A stretch of DNA of 64,000 nucleotides from Schistosoma haematobium. Its lineage: Eukaryota > Platyhelminthes > Trematoda > Strigeidida > Schistosomatidae. The position numbers were made by a program, and so were the translations under genes. Each line of letters starts with the position of its first letter. The stretch's first letter is position 1. The notes under the pieces are model-generated. The model did no database searches and was not told the origin of the DNA. It saw nothing but the letters and a program-made list of their open reading frames with translations. The DNA lies in NCBI RefSeq assembly GCF_000699445.3, contig NC_067196.1, forward strand, positions 37,530,616-37,594,615. Direction: 5' to 3'. This document shows positions 11,961-25,735 of the stretch, piece after piece.

Positions 11961-13696
11961 ATTTTTCTAAAAAATTGTCCCTAATATGTTGGTTTTATTT
12001 TAATTATGTACAAATCTGAAATGAATAGTAAAGTTCCAACAGCAATTCAGCTGACAAAATGAAGTTTTCATGACCGTCAATAACACTTTGAACATTTAAG
12101 TATAATGACTTATAAATAAATCGACAAAATAATTTTGAAATAAAACAAACCATTTTGACATAAGAATGTTAAGATTGAACGTAAACATAAACGTTTTTTC
12201 TAGTTAAACATTGGAAAATGATCCAAAATTATGATCAGTTTATTCAAGCTTTTACATTGAATATATATTGTGTTAATGTAATTGCATTATTGTAATTGAT
12301 AATTTACAAAAGTTAATTGATTCCTAAATATATAATACGCTTCTATTATTATGGTTTATACTTCTAACAACAACTACTGGATATTTTAGAATTGACCTGC
12401 TGATTACATAATCTAGATTAAAATAACTCAATCCATCGATTTTTAAAACCAGATCTATCAATAATGTTGAGCTTTGTTCCAATAAAAGCTATTGGGACAA
12501 CCATTCTTTCTTAAGATAACATAAAATAATATCTTCAAAAGTATGTTGACAATGTTAATGAGTTTTGTATTTCATTCAATAGCATCGTTCACTACTTAAA
12601 GACACTTCTATGTCACAGATTCTAAGTTAAAAGGTAAACTGCAACCAATATAAATGTGGAACATAAAATATTCAAGTAAATCACTATTTAGTTATGGAAA
12701 TAAAATCTTTGCAATAAATTTAATTACACCTTAAACAGTATTTTTCTTTCAAAGCCTAAATTAAATCATCATCATATGTTTAGTAACTTGATACTTGAAT
12801 GTGCGTGTGAAAAAGAACATTGTAAACGTATGAAAAATACATGATTTTTAAATATATTTCATACAGTCACAATCGATCTTAAGGTAATCAACTGTAACCG
12901 TGCAATACAATAAGAATTTCCTTGGGTAAATAGTATTTCTTGTTAAGAAATGAATCTTTCAGTTCACCAACACGTGGATGACCGGCTATCATTATTTAAA
13001 AATTTTCAATAAAATTGTTTTCATAAATATAATTTACGACTGTGATTAGTCTCAATGAATATCAAACTCTGAATGATGTTACTTTTATATGGATAGATTT
13101 TCCTATATTGCCTGGTAAAAGTGGTTAAATATAATACAAAACAGTTTATCATAGAAAGTTTGGAAGTCAAAAAATAACCCACCGTATAGTATTCATTAAA
13201 TTTCCGTTTTTTAATGCCTTATAAATAATAAATGTTTATTTTGAACTTAAATTCACTTAATGCTTTGAATTTCATTCAAATTGTATTACTGATTTACAAA
13301 GGATTGATTGAATCCAATGGGCGAGAAATCATGCTATAGGCTGTATGCTATTTGGCGCGAGCTGTCAAACTAATAACTGAACTTTGACTACAAACAGTAA
13401 TGCAGACAGTTTGATGATAAAATATACTCCCTGTCATGTATCAAACAATGTTATTATGGCTGAACAAAACCTAATGTGTTTGGAAGCAAAAAAAGACAAA
13501 GACATCTACTTGACGATTTATTTGACACTGGAAATAGGTCAAAAACAATATCTAAATACACTGATTATTATGTTTAACTCACAACAATTGAAAGTCTGAT
13601 TTCGAATCAATTAACTGAAATGACACTTGGCTTTAAACAATCAGTAATGTGCTGCATAGATAAATATTACGATATTAAATTTCTATAACTAACAAT
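11961..13696. other. AT-rich DNA, no gene seen
   Basis: No recognised exon, RNA gene or repeat. The open frame at 13,384-13,599 has no features that distinguish it from chance. Confidence 0.5.
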
Positions 13697-13975
13697 TTTA
13701 TTTGAGATCATGAACCAATGAACTTTAGACGACCATTGAAAACCTGGAATTATTGAACGGCCATTTCTTTCTAGCATGGAGCTCCTCAGCAGTGTGCATC
13801 CACAATCCCGCCCCCCCCCGTCAAAAACCAAACCCAGCACCTATCAGTCTCGCGTGCGAGTGCTTAACCATTAGACCACTAAGCTGGCATCCAACGATGT
13901 TAATATATAACTTCAACCAATCCACAAAATTGCACCACCGTACATCACTGTCTTCATTGAGCTGATATTTCATTA
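13697..13975 (-). mobile_element. SINE-2, minus copy
   Basis: Minus-strand reading gives the leader with TGGATTGGTTGAAG, a box-A-like segment AGCTTAGTGGTCTAATGG, then a hammerhead-like core CTGAGGA with GAAA but poor stem II and a GTT triplet. A poly-C run of ten lies near 13,810, in the variable part. The overlapping plus-strand frame is a by-product. Confidence 0.7.
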
Positions 13976-14402
13976 TTACCTATCATTCATCCTGTTAGTT
14001 TGAAAGAAACATTCGAAATTTCAATGTTTTGAAATTTTCAAAAGAAAAAAAAGTTTTCTTCTCTTTTACAATCTAACTTCTATTTCCATAATTATCAATA
14101 ACAAATAAAAAATTTATTTATTTATTAAATTCAAAATTTATTTTTCTCTCTCTTTTATATGAAAGTATAAACAAAAATATAAAAAAACCTCCGTAAAACA
14201 AAAGATTTTATTTAAAATAATAATAATAATAATGACAAAAGAAAACCTCAAATTGATTGATTCTATACATAAATAGGAATGTTATTATTTGTTCTTATAA
14301 GAAAAACTTTTTTTCCGGGGATTTTTCTCATCCCACATTTTTTTTATTTGTAATTTAAAAATGAAATTTTTCTTGGCAAAAAAAATTCAGATCAGAAAGG
14401 GA

Positions 14403-14592
14403 TTTGTGGAGATTGTAGTAATTTCAATAGTTGAGATCATGAATCAATTGAAGTTAGACCACCATTGAAAACCTGGAAGCATTGGATGGCCGTTTCGTCC
14501 TATTGTAGGACTCTTTAACAGTGTGAATCTACGACCTCACCTCATGAGTTTTTCTTGATGGTCTAGCTTCAATTGATTCATGATCTCAACCA
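14403..14592. mobile_element. SINE-2 fragments forming an inverted repeat
   Basis: Bases 14,403-14,543 are the 3' half of a SINE-2 in minus orientation. Bases 14,553-14,592 are the last 40 bases of the family in plus orientation. The arms TTGAGATCATGAATCAATTG and CAATTGATTCATGATCTCAA are exact reverse complements, giving a hairpin with a loop of roughly 100 bases. Confidence 0.7.
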
Positions 14593-14827
14593 CTGAAAAA
14601 AACAAAATTAACAATATTGTTAAAGATATTTTAGAATAAGAGAGCAAATAATGATTTTAAGATTATTATCGATTTACTCTGATAGTTTAAATATTCTTGC
14701 CAAAAACAAAAATCAATGAAGATATCAGAGATTTTTTTAGTTATTTGTTATTTATTATATACACATATGTATATATACCTTCCTCGCATCATGTTACAAG
14801 AAAAGTGAGATATGTTAGTGAAATCTA

Positions 14828-15066
14828 TTATAATGTGTGTTACTGATATTGACAGATATAAGTAGTATGTAACATCAATCGAAAGTGAAATGTCTGGTGA
14901 CAGAAGATTAAGAAGATCGAAGAAAAGAAAACGAGAACAGAGAATGATTGTTGTGAAAGCGAAAAAACAATGAACTCTGAGATAATTGAGTAACATTTTG
15001 CTAAGACATTCTGTAATTCTGTATTTAAATACATTCGATTGTCCTCACTTGTGTTCTCGTTCACTA
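14828..15066 (+). repeat. AT-rich dispersed repeat family D, copy 3
   Basis: It contains TGTGTGTTACTGATATTG, a degenerate palindrome around ATATAAGTAGTATG, AAACGAGAACAGAGAATGA and the end ATTCGATTGTCCTCACTTG. It is close to the copy at 458-750. Confidence 0.65.
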
Positions 15067-15247
15067 TAATATTGATTTATTAAAAAAATCCATAAAAAGA
15101 AGTATCTATCGTCATATATATTTTATGTGAAATGAAATAGGAAAAATATGTCTGAAACAGGGTTCACTTCATTCAGCTAGTAAATCCTTTCAGTTAATTG
15201 ATTCGCAGTTGTTATGTAGGACATTTTAAGGTGCAAGTAAGACTATT

Positions 15248-15549
15248 AGTAACTGTGAGAGAGAACAAACCAGATCGCAGCAGAGAAAAAATCAGGAAAA
15301 AGCGCTGAAAATGGATAGGAAACATATTGAGAAAAGCACCCAACTGCGTCACAAAGCAAGCCCTCACATGGAATCCTCAAGGCCAAAGGAAAAGATGGAG
15401 ACCAAAGAACACATTACACCGAGAAATGGAGACAGACGTGAGAAAGTTGAACAAAAATCGGACAGAACTAGAAAAGAAGACTCAGAACAGAGTGGGATGA
15501 AGAATGCTGGTCGGTGGCCTGTGCTCCATTGGGAGTAACAGGCGTAAGT
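15248..15549 (+). mobile_element. 5'-truncated SR2-like RTE retrotransposon, 3' end
   Basis: About 300 bases match the last part of the larger element at 60,545-62,618: from the AACTGTG...AACAAACCAGATC segment through CACCCAACTGCGTCACAA to the end AACAGGCGTAAGTAAGTAAG. A 13-base target-site duplication AAGTAAGACTATT flanks it (15,235-15,247 and 15,550-15,562), which proves a retrotransposition event. In-frame, the remnant covers the C-terminal tail of the RT polyprotein, now broken by frameshifts. Confidence 0.85.
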
Positions 15550-15562
15550 AAGTAAGACTATT

Positions 15563-16539
15563 CTCATACATAATCATTCTATATAAATTACCCATCCAAA
15601 TAGGATTCACTTTTCACTAGTATTTCCAATGCTTCCAACTTCATGACTAATGAAGTTCAACCATATAGACAGTGATAAAGATATAACCGTTGACATTCAA
15701 TGTTAATAATTTAGCTTATGAGTTCTAAGTCAGTGGTCAACCATGACAGCTGAATCTCTTAGATTCAATCTTTGAGCACAACTGATGTGTCCTAAACTAG
15801 TAATAAACAACTGCCAAATGCTCTTTGGTTTTTAGTGATTTTGTGGCTATTACATTATCCACGATAAAAACGGACTAGTAAAAATTCTTTATTAATAAGG
15901 AAACTGAGAGACAAATTGATTTATAATTATGATAAGTATTTATTCTTACTCATTTGTAAATAAATTGTTTCATTCTTTGACTAACAGTACAGTGCAATTG
16001 ATAGTGTACATTGACTCAGGTTTATAGTAAACATTTGATTTTCCTCTTTTAACGTGGTATCCAATATTTTGAGAAGTGTTTGTTGGAATCAAACCAAAGA
16101 CCTCCAGACTTTATGACGAGGCTAAAACAATTAAATCACTAATAGATCATATTTTAAACTTTAATCATTTTAAAACTGAAATCAATTCATCCAGATAACA
16201 TCACAACAACTTCAGTTCAGATTCTTCGTTAGATCGGATATTTACACACAAATAATAGGAACAACCTCACTACATTAGTCACTTAGCGGTACATTTGAAT
16301 AAACTTCAAAAGACTCATGGACACTATCCATATTTTTCTTTTTTTAACAATGTCGGAACTCATAATTTTATTGCTTAGATATCTATATTTATTTATCCTT
16401 TCATTATACAATACGGTCCATGATAAACTCCTCTAAGACGAGAGGCCACGAGGCTTCCTGGATACAATATAGATCACTTAATTTTCCATGATATACAACA
16501 GAACAATTTTCTCTAATGAATAAAATGTTTAATAATTGA
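15563..16539. other. AT-rich DNA, no gene seen
   Basis: No recognised feature. Confidence 0.5.
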
Positions 16540-16772
16540 ATTCATGAGTCAATTAAAGCTAGACCACAATGAAAAACCCGGAAGCACTGGATGGCCGTTG
16601 TCCTAGTATGACACTCCTCAACAGTGCAAATCCACGATTCCGCTGACGAGACTCGAACTCAAGACCTGTTGATCTCGCGTGAGGACGATTAACCTCTAGA
16701 CCATTGAGCCAGCCGGCATCCAACGATGTTATTGTCTAACTTCAACCAATTCATAAAATTGCGCCATCGTCC
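16540..16772 (-). mobile_element. SINE-2, minus copy
   Basis: On the minus strand box A (TGGCTCAATGGTCTAGAGG) and box B (GAGTTCGAGTCTCG) are both clear, showing the tRNA origin and an internal RNA polymerase III promoter. The hammerhead core is damaged (TTGAGGA, and a base lost in GAAA). The leader lacks its first part. Confidence 0.75.
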
Positions 16773-18439
16773 ATAAAATGGTTCCAAATTATTAGGAATA
16801 ATAAAACTTTTCGTCTATTATTAATTTATTTACTGACCAAAAAAAATTGCTAACTGGAAATATATATCACTCTGAATTGATGATTATTTATTTTTACGAT
16901 ATAATAAATAAAACGACTGATCAACTGACCTATATTTTATAATCCTTTAGAATGAACTCAATGAAAACAGTCAAAAATGACTAGGTTCAAATGACCTAAA
17001 TTATTTCTTTAGTGAGATTATGTTGCTTTCTCAGTATTTATTAGAAAGATACATGTACATCTATAAACTATCTTAAGTCAAAATATTGAGGATTTGCATA
17101 ACTTTTTTTGAGAATTTCCACTTTCAAAAAAATGTTTTTTTTTTCAGTCTCTTATATTTAAGTTGGTTTTTACAAAGATATTTAACTGACCTTTACAAGA
17201 ATAAATATCAAACTGTAGAACAACTAAACAATAATCAATAATAAAAGATTTAAACAAGGTATCATTCTCATAACTATAAAATCGTTTTTGGATGATATGT
17301 TAATCTAAGGTGAAAGTAATTTCCATTTCATAGGAAATCAAGTTATATCATTATACGGTGTTTAATATTTGAAAGGCTTACTTAAGATCAGAAATATTGG
17401 TAACAACTTTACTAATGTATTCTGTGTTAAGCTTTAGGCGTTTATTCGAAAAGTTATAAATTCACTTGCATAGTAAGAGACCCATACTGCTGAGCTATAT
17501 TACTCTAAAATAAAGCAATTTTACCTCATAAACAGTAATAGAAAATATTCAAATCCATGTATATTCATGCCTTGATTAAATCATTAATGATTTCATAAAC
17601 TCACATCGAAAATCAATTTTTTTTATTCCAGATAGAACATTAACTAGAGAACTATTAAAAACTTCATATCATTAAACAAATATTTCATTCTCATATATGA
17701 CTCTTAAATAAACAATATCGATTACACCTTTTCGAGAGACGAACTCAAAATCTCTTTATCGTCAATAATTAACCATCTATTTATTGATACTCAAGTAAGT
17801 ATTTTTTTTTAAAATAAGAATAAAAACTCTTTTAGTTCACAACTGATCAGTTTCAATCAGAGTGATTGAAGCATAAATATAATTGATCGATTATATATTA
17901 TCTAAATTAAATCATAATCATAATCATAATGAATAATTAGTTATTTATGAAATGAACAATGAAAACAAACGAATTTTTTTAACTTTCGTTTTTTTTAGGA
18001 AAATGTTGTGTAAACGTTCTTTTTTTGGTTGTTTTTTTATTTTGTTACTATTCACAATATGACTATAATCTATTCAATATAACAAAAATAATAACGTAAA
18101 AATTCAATAGTGAATTACTCGAAAATTTATAGAACCGTAACAACACTTTATTGTTCATGGTTCAAAACACAATTTAAACCTAATTACTTTGTTTGTTTGT
18201 TTATTTATTTAAATATAAATCCGTTAACTTAACTCATTTACGCTAATCAGTTATTTATACAATTTATGAATTAAATTTTTTTTCCATTTAAATTAAACTG
18301 ATATTTATACATTTATTCAACTAATTATATAATTTATGTCAGATGTTAGGTAGTAACACATTTAACTTAATAAAACTATTCTGCCGTAACATGGGTATAT
18401 AACATAAATGTTATCAATATATATGTATTTCATTTCATC
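16773..18439. other. AT-rich DNA, no gene seen
   Basis: Extremely AT-rich with many homopolymer runs. No recognised feature. Confidence 0.5.
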
Positions 18440-18455
18440 ATTTACTCATTACTAC

Positions 18456-18484
<29 letters not shown>
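18456..18484. repeat. AT then AG microsatellite
   Basis: A run of AT dinucleotides passes into GA dinucleotides and stops exactly where the SINE-3 copy begins. A shorter AT run follows the SINE at about 18,757. Confidence 0.85.
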
Positions 18485-18486
<2 letters not shown>

Positions 18487-18757
18487 TTAGATGGTGGTTG
18501 GAGGTAGTCAACAGGAAACCCTGAATCCGGGTTTCATGCTACTTGGCACTCATCATCAAGGTGTACCTGTAATCCTGGGAGAACTTGTGCTCCCTGACGG
18601 ATTCGATCTCGTGTCACGCAGATTCACAATCAGAGACGTTACCACTGAGCTATCCGAGCCGCGACCGACCTCCTGTAGTACTGAGATGTAATCGCAATTG
18701 ATTGATCACTAGGTGGCGATCAATGTCATGCGTGTCTAGTCCTTATTAGCGCAGATA
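18485..18757 (-). mobile_element. tRNA-derived SINE (SINE-3), full-length minus copy
   Basis: Read on the minus strand: leader with GACTAGACACGCATGACATT, then a tRNA-like part with box A (GATAGCTCAGTGGTAACG) and box B (GAGATCGAATCC), then a body ending with a hammerhead-like fold and CTCCAACCACCATCTAATC. The foldback insertion at 35,362-35,882 is built from the same family. No protein is encoded; the plus-strand frame here is fortuitous. Confidence 0.75.
18518..18562 (-). ncRNA. Hammerhead-like motif in SINE-3
   Basis: Minus-strand stem I ACCTTG pairs with CAGGGT. Stem II is degenerate here (GTGC against GCAT), GAAA is present, and the last triplet is ATT. The core reads ATGATGA, with A where the hammerhead consensus has C3. 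The fold is preserved but catalysis is doubtful. Confidence 0.5.
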
Positions 18758-18894
18758 TATATATATACTGTTGGGATATAATAATAAATACTATCAGTAT
18801 TTAGTATAGATTTTAGTTAATGCTGAACAACATAAATTGGCTATAACCTAACACACTGTAGTTGAATTGTGTTCTGCCCTACTTATATACACAT

Positions 18895-19085
18895 AAGTAG
18901 TATATATTAGTAGTCAGGAATAGAAGATCAAGAAGGACAGAACAGAAACGGAAAGTAATTGATATGAAAATGCAGAATCAATGAAATCTGAAACGATGGA
19001 TTGATATTTGCAGAAGAAACAGTTAAGTTTGGGACAATGAATTGGTTCAAGTTCTTATATAGTTCACATTATTGTCTTAGTTTTG
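18895..19085 (+). repeat. AT-rich dispersed repeat family D, copy 4
   Basis: Degenerate copy with the palindromic segment CTACTTATATACACATAAGT, then AGAAGATCAAGAAGGACAGA and AATGAAATCTGAAACGATGG, matching the order in the other copies. Confidence 0.5.
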
Positions 19086-20749
19086 ATAGTCATTGTGAAC
19101 ATTTTTCCAAAGCATAGCACAATATAATACCTGTCACTGAAGGCGGCACCAAAGAATACTCACGAGATACACATACTTCAACAGAGCCTGACCAAAAATC
19201 CCATCACATATATATTAACAACGGAAGAACACAAACCTTTCATAATAACAATTATAGTTTTAACGAAATATAATACATTGATAACATTACTAGTCGATTG
19301 ATGAGAATATTCTGCTTTTTTATTTGGGAGGGATCCTATTTATGATAACATTGTTTGTAATTTTACCCACTATTTATGAAATGATCCTTTTATCTCATTC
19401 ATATCTAAACTACTTAATTAAACATATGAATTGTGATAAAACTGATGAAATGTTTCAAGACCATTTTTTCATTTTATAGATTTAAAACATCTGTGTTATT
19501 TCTATCATGATTTTCATTTCACAAAAAATCATCAGTTCATAGACGGCATTAAAAACACATCATTATCATAGCACTACGGATATTAACTAGTAGAATCACG
19601 GTGCCATGATAAAATTAGATTACATACATATACTACTAAATAAAACTGGAAAAGTATGATTTTCATGTTGTTGTTTTTTTAAAAAAATATAAATTGACTC
19701 AGTGTAGAACTATACTACATGTGTATCATCCACCATCATAAATGATCTACCTCACAAATACCATGACTGAACTTCACTTACCATTACTATTTGTGATTTC
19801 TGATGTACTCTTGCCTTATTCTTTACCAGTTTAACCACATTTTTTTAATTTAAATAAACTATGTTCAAATGCGTTTTTGATCACTTTATCTACCTATTAG
19901 TTATTATCATTATAGTGATATTAAAATAGGAATTTCCATATCTTATTGATTACATGAAAAGAAGTATAACAATCGAATTGCTAAATTTATTATTTATTAT
20001 TTGATCTTTTTCATTGTTTTTCAACTGGTATTAACCAATTATCAAATAAGGAATCCATATCATTTTAATTATTCTCATCATGAATAAGTTTATCTCAATT
20101 CATTTTCCTTTATTTATATCATTAAAAAGAAGCTAATCATTCATCTATTGGAATGTATTTCAATATTCTTATCCTATCATATAAACATAGAAATAAATAC
20201 AGAATATCGAATGACTGAATTACATGCAGAAACTGCTAAATAGTGAGTTAGAATAAAATACTTATTATAGACAGGGTAGAGGTTAAGTTTATTTTTTTCT
20301 CCATGTTTACCAACTCAACTAATGAAAATCAGTAGTCATTTACTGAACAACTATCCAAATAATAAAAAAATGTATTCTATGGATATCAGACATAGTTGTG
20401 TTTTTTTTTCGACGATTTCAGTTTATAGCTTAGAAAGAGTTGAAAATACAGTTACCAGAAAGACATTTATTTATCATTATTTAGATATAAACAAATCAAT
20501 GACAATATTAATGGACTCTGTTAATTTGTATATTTAAAATGAGTCGTATAATGGATGGGAGTAAAACCAACTGACTAAAGTCATTATGAATGAGACGTAG
20601 ACCATAAATTTATCTGAAAGAAATTACTGAATCATCGGACATTTCTAAGTGAGCAAAACAGAAGTGGGGACAATCGAATTGTACTTAGCTCAAGATTACA
20701 GTTATTTCATAAAATAGAAAAATCATATAGTAAATCGTTAATTTGCAAA
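19086..20749. other. AT-rich DNA, no gene seen
   Basis: No recognised feature. The 71-residue frame at 20,322-20,537 has chance-like composition. Confidence 0.5.
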
Positions 20750-20962
20750 ATATCAATCCATCATATCAAACAGTACTGTTTCTGTTGTAATCATCAATCC
20801 ACTATCTCACATATCATTGTTCATGCGTTTTCTTACAAATTGCATTGTGTTTCCGCTCTTTATTTTTTGATTTCTTCCCATCTTCTGCTGCCAGACATTA
20901 CGTTTTTAACTCGCGTTATATATTACTTATATCAATATAAGTAGCACGCACCACAATATGAG
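20750..20962 (-). repeat. AT-rich dispersed repeat family D, copy 5
   Basis: Minus-strand copy carrying CTTCTGCTGCCAGACATTA and the terminal palindrome ACTTATATCAATATAAGT followed by AGCACGCACCACAAT. Confidence 0.6.
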
Positions 20963-23900
20963 TAATAGTATTGACTTCATGTTCATATCTGTAATTGAAA
21001 TTAAAATAAATCTGATGCTCATTATTTCCCAATGACTTTTAAATAATTCGCGTAACTAATTAAGAATTGAATTCTTCTTAACACTACTTTGAAAAAACCA
21101 ATAATGTAAAATATTGTGTGAATTCTGTTGTAGTGTATATTAATGATATTAAGAAATAGATTTTCTCGAGTCAGTTTCAACTCTGATCTGTGATAATATA
21201 AGTCTCATTCAATTTGAAATAATTTATGTGTAAGTTTTATCACGTTTAATAAAGAACTTTATTTAAAAATAAATCGGTATCATATTTCAAACGATACCTG
21301 CGTAAGGTATTAAAAGACAATAGTTTGTAAAATAAATCTAATTCCACCACTACTCACAGGGGTGATCATTAAAATGACAAGTTATATAATCCTTTCCATT
21401 TACCTGAAATTCTAGTGTCATGCTACCCAAAAGTTAAACTGGACATTTCTATATAAAAAGAGAATTATGTGTAAAGCTAAACAGAGTAACTCCTTTATAC
21501 TTAAAAATCTGAATGTTTTTGAAAGAAGAAATAGGAATTTGTATGCTTTTTAATGAATTATTATACCTACGTATCAAAGCTTTTTTTATTGATTTGGAAT
21601 GTTTACTTTCAGTTCATTTGTACAATTTATTTAAATCATTACTCCTGAAATTTTAATCATGATTATTAGTATTTGCATGTCATTACGTATAGGTGAAGAA
21701 CAAAAAGTTTCTATTCAAGCAAGTAACATTTATTTCTGAAGCTAGTAATTTTCACTTAGTGATGGTAAACACTGATTCTATATAATAAGTTTCTAGGTTT
21801 CAGTTGAAAAGTATAGGTAAGTGAAATAGATTTTTAGCGACCTTAATTAGTAGATTATACTGCTGACTCAACTGATGTTTAAAACTAAAAGAAAATTTGA
21901 ATAAATACTGAGTTTCACCTAGCTCCCTCAAGGTGAAAGACTCAATTATTTTATGAATTGGCTGAGAACCACAATCACTGTTTAATTTATAATCTCACAG
22001 TTTTTAGGATATCCACTTTAAAACTTACTCATGTGACACAACATTATCACAGTGTAACTTCACGTGTAAACAAAGTTTTCTTTTCATTTAATCATGATGA
22101 ACATCTTTTGCAAGTAAAAAGTTTTTTGTGAATGATTAACTAAATAGAGTTGTCATAAATCTGTGATTTTTCACCGAAATAAACCATACTATACATTATT
22201 TTATCTCTTAAAGTTACTCAGAGATTCACAATCATCCGTAGACTTAAAAGAGTCTTAGTTGCCGGATGATATCTATTGGATAGCCGTTAAAAACCAAGCA
22301 GCAGTAGAAATCAGGTTTGCTCTGTTAAGGAACACCCTGAAAATTCGCTCTCATACATCTCACTATACGCGAAACTAAATCGGACACCTTTAGAAATTGT
22401 ATCAAACATAATTTTTGTACACTGATTAGTTAAAATTTGACTTAAATAAGTTCACATTATTACGATGTACATGAATAAAGCATTAAATTTTAATAAGGTA
22501 GATGAATAAAATATTAACTTTTGCATTACCTAAAGACTTTCTGTGTAGCAGAATGTGAAGTCACAAGTGTACTTTCTTAAAGAGATGCAGAGCAGTAGAA
22601 AACAGTTGTCCAATGACCTATGGTGTGCAAATATTTTACAGATGATGTTACTATGTAGCGAAAACTATTTCAATTTAAACCAATTCCCATAAAACACACC
22701 TATACATTTTTGTGGTAAAAAATAAATCTTGTAAGTGAAGTTTCTTCTTCATTATCAACAAAATATACAAAACTGGTCTGTTTTCAAATAATAAAATCTA
22801 TTTGATAAATGTACTCCCCATATATATTAGTAAAACACCAAACGTATTTCTGTCATGGTTCATTACAATTTGGTTGAAGTAAATATCAAAAGTATCATAT
22901 ATATATAAATTCAATTTGTGTTATGACAGTTGAATAGGATCTGTATTAATGTACTTCTTTCATCTAAAATGTTACCAATGATCGTATTCAATGATTGTAG
23001 ACTCAAATATAGGATGAATTCATAGTTTTGTTAATGAAAATATTAGTTACAACTGAACAGTGGTGCTTCAAGGTGTGCAAATTACTGAATATATGTGATC
23101 TATTTAATAACCATGGCTACAGTTTATCATAATTTTCGTAAAATTTGTTACTAGTAGATACACTATACTTATGACGAAAGAAATCGGAATAAAGCTTGTC
23201 AAGTGTGACTAAACTAGAGTTAGTTACCACATTAGTATATGATTTCTAACTAGTAGGCTATGAGGTTCATTAATTAAGTAACTGCTTTTTTTGAAATACT
23301 GAATTGTTTACTTTGAGATTGCAGAATTTTAACGGAGTTCCAAACGATGTTTTAAATTGAACTCAAAGGTTATATTAATACAATTCATTGTTTACAAAAC
23401 CAGTGATATTACAAATAAACTCACTGTTAGTTTTATGAAAGCAATCAAAACTTGTTTGTTCAACAAAATCCACACTAACTTTCGTTTAATTTTTGTTATT
23501 TCTAGTCTCAAACTATTTTTTCGACTTAGCTAATTATGATAGATAAATGTTCCCAACTTGATGATATCCACTTTCACGTTATGCAAATTAGTTTTACTGA
23601 ACTTTCATTTCATATCTCAGCTGTATTTATAGTCCATCTGCTTGCTTAGTAACGATGTGGTTTAACAGTCAAAGTGTTTCATTAAACAAAATTAGTTTAC
23701 CATCAAGATTACCTCTGTCATCTCTTTCTTTCAATTTTTCTCTTAAATGGTCTAACTGTTTGACATTTATATATAATATATTATGTTTACTTTTTTCTGT
23801 AGTTTGATTTGCATAAAGATACTCAAACCAGCTGAATGTCCATATCTTTTACCTTCCCTTTCCTACCCTACCCTCATTGATTGGTAGTAGTCATAAATAT

Positions 23901-24827
23901 GTGAAAGAAACCAAAACATCGTCACATGTTTTCGCGTAGCCATAGTAACACAATGTAGACAGAAGTAACCAACATACATCTTCTTTACATCTCAAGTTTC
24001 CTTTCCATTTACCTTGATTTATTTACTCTTTTCATACGTACACTGACTAAAGTGATAATGCTCCTTGATAAAACCCTTTGAAAATAAATAAATGAAAATC
24101 ATGTGCTTTATTCATTTTATTTACAAACAATTATAGGTGAGAGTCAACGTTTAAGCTGATGTTTATCAAGTAGTTGATGAATATTCTTTACCTTATCCTA
24201 CTACTTTTCTGACGTATATGAGTAATGTATAAGCAAATGTGATGAAGTTTAAACTAACTGATAAATCTTGGATAATACTGTTCATTACTTCAGAGAAGGT
24301 AATTATGGCTAAGTTATTCCAAACACTAACTGTAAACATCTGATTGTTTACATAAATTAATAATTCTTTTTTAATAAGACATAACACAAATCAGTTTTTA
24401 TTTTTGTCCACTATATGTTCATCTCAGTATGTTATCCTCATGATTAACTTTATTAAATAGATCTGTATTGTATATGTAACTCAACTATATTACACATTGA
24501 ATGTATAAGCGATGATTGTCTATTTAACTAGATATCAATCAAGTAAATAATACAATTTAAATGGAAATAAATATAACCGATTTTATCAATGATAGCAATA
24601 CAAAATAACTTCCAAAATATATGAAAATGCTTTTTACTTAAAATTTTATTCCCTTAAATCTCTATCCATATTTGTCATTTTAGTTGGACTATCTACCTTA
24701 ATAAGTGACTGAACATTGATTATTATGATGTTAATGATTGATTTCAGTCTACTAAGCCAGTTTACTAATGAGATATTGTTTGTATTACTATTTGTAGTTT
24801 CTTGTTTATAGTTCAAACGAATAATAG
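20963..24827. other. AT-rich DNA, no gene seen
   Basis: Almost 4 kb without a recognised exon, RNA gene or repeat. Confidence 0.5.
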
Positions 24828-24945
24828 AGCTCCTCTGGGGCTACTGCCGGTTCCATGCCTGGATAAAAAAGGAGGGTTGGACATGGGATTAGCGATCCCA
24901 TCCTGTGAAAAACTAACTAGCTAAAAAATGCTAACCAGAAAAAGT
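24828..24945 (+). mobile_element. Probable 5' leader fragment of an SR2-like RTE element
   Basis: A small GC-rich island with CTGGGGCTACTGCCGGTTCC and GGGATTAGCGATCCCATCC. From memory this resembles the untranslated leader of schistosome RTE elements; the larger element in this window is 5'-truncated, so the match cannot be confirmed internally. No coding part follows. Confidence 0.4.
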
Positions 24946-25424
24946 AATTCAAACTACGCTGTTAAGTTTTCTTCAACTAACTATTGAAATGTTAATTGAA
25001 TACGCTTAGAAATTACTTTTAATTATGTAGCGTCAAATCCAGCACAGCTAGGTTTTCGTTTTACTATTTGTAACTATGATCAGATTTCACAAATGAAGAT
25101 TAAACATTAAAATATTTTCAGTTTTTAGTAACTACCTAATGTAATATTTCAAAGTGATCTTTGAGTACTCCTATTAAGAAATGTGACAACCGAAAACAAT
25201 TTTAATCATTCAGTTTGATGATCATATTGATATTTAATCGATAGAATTCGATCAGCACTTTGGATTAGATAATATGATATCGGTCACTACCTGGTGATCA
25301 ATTAGTGTGAATTCGTTTACAAATAAATGAAAAATGCTTCTATTTTGACCAGTTAAAATTTGAATGTGTGAACCAACAGAAAATGGAATACATGAACAAT
25401 CTAGGCATTTTGTTCTATTTTAAT

Positions 25425-25735
25425 AGTTGAATTCTTCAGTCAATTAGAGCTAGACCAATATGGGAAACCTAGAAGTACTGGACGGCCATTTCGTCCTAGG
25501 TATTTGCTGTAGCTCTAGTGTGAAGCCGTAACCAGTAGAGTTCAACCGGGTCTGTTGTGAGATAGTAACTCACTCAAGAGAATTGTGGACGGTGGCGCGA
25601 TTTCGTGGATTGGTTGAAATTAGACATTAACAACATTGGATGTCGGCCGGCTCAGTGGGCTAAAGGTTAGGCGTTCGCGTGCGAGACCGATAGGCCCTGA
25701 GTTAGAATCTCGAGAGAAGTGATCAGATATCCACA
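25425..25735. mobile_element. SINE-2 pair in inverted orientation
   Basis: Bases 25,425-25,500 are the 3' end of a SINE-2 in minus orientation. Bases 25,501-25,735 are a plus copy from its 5' leader (GTGAAGCCGTAACCAGTAG) through box A (GGCCGGCTCAGTGGGCTAAA) and a weakened box B; it breaks off before the hammerhead. Confidence 0.7.

Noticed and set aside
13753..13965. 70-residue plus-strand frame
   Set aside because: Falls inside a minus-oriented SINE-2 copy and includes its poly-C tract.
15364..15567. 67-residue minus-strand frame
   Set aside because: Shadow of the RTE 3' end on the plus strand.
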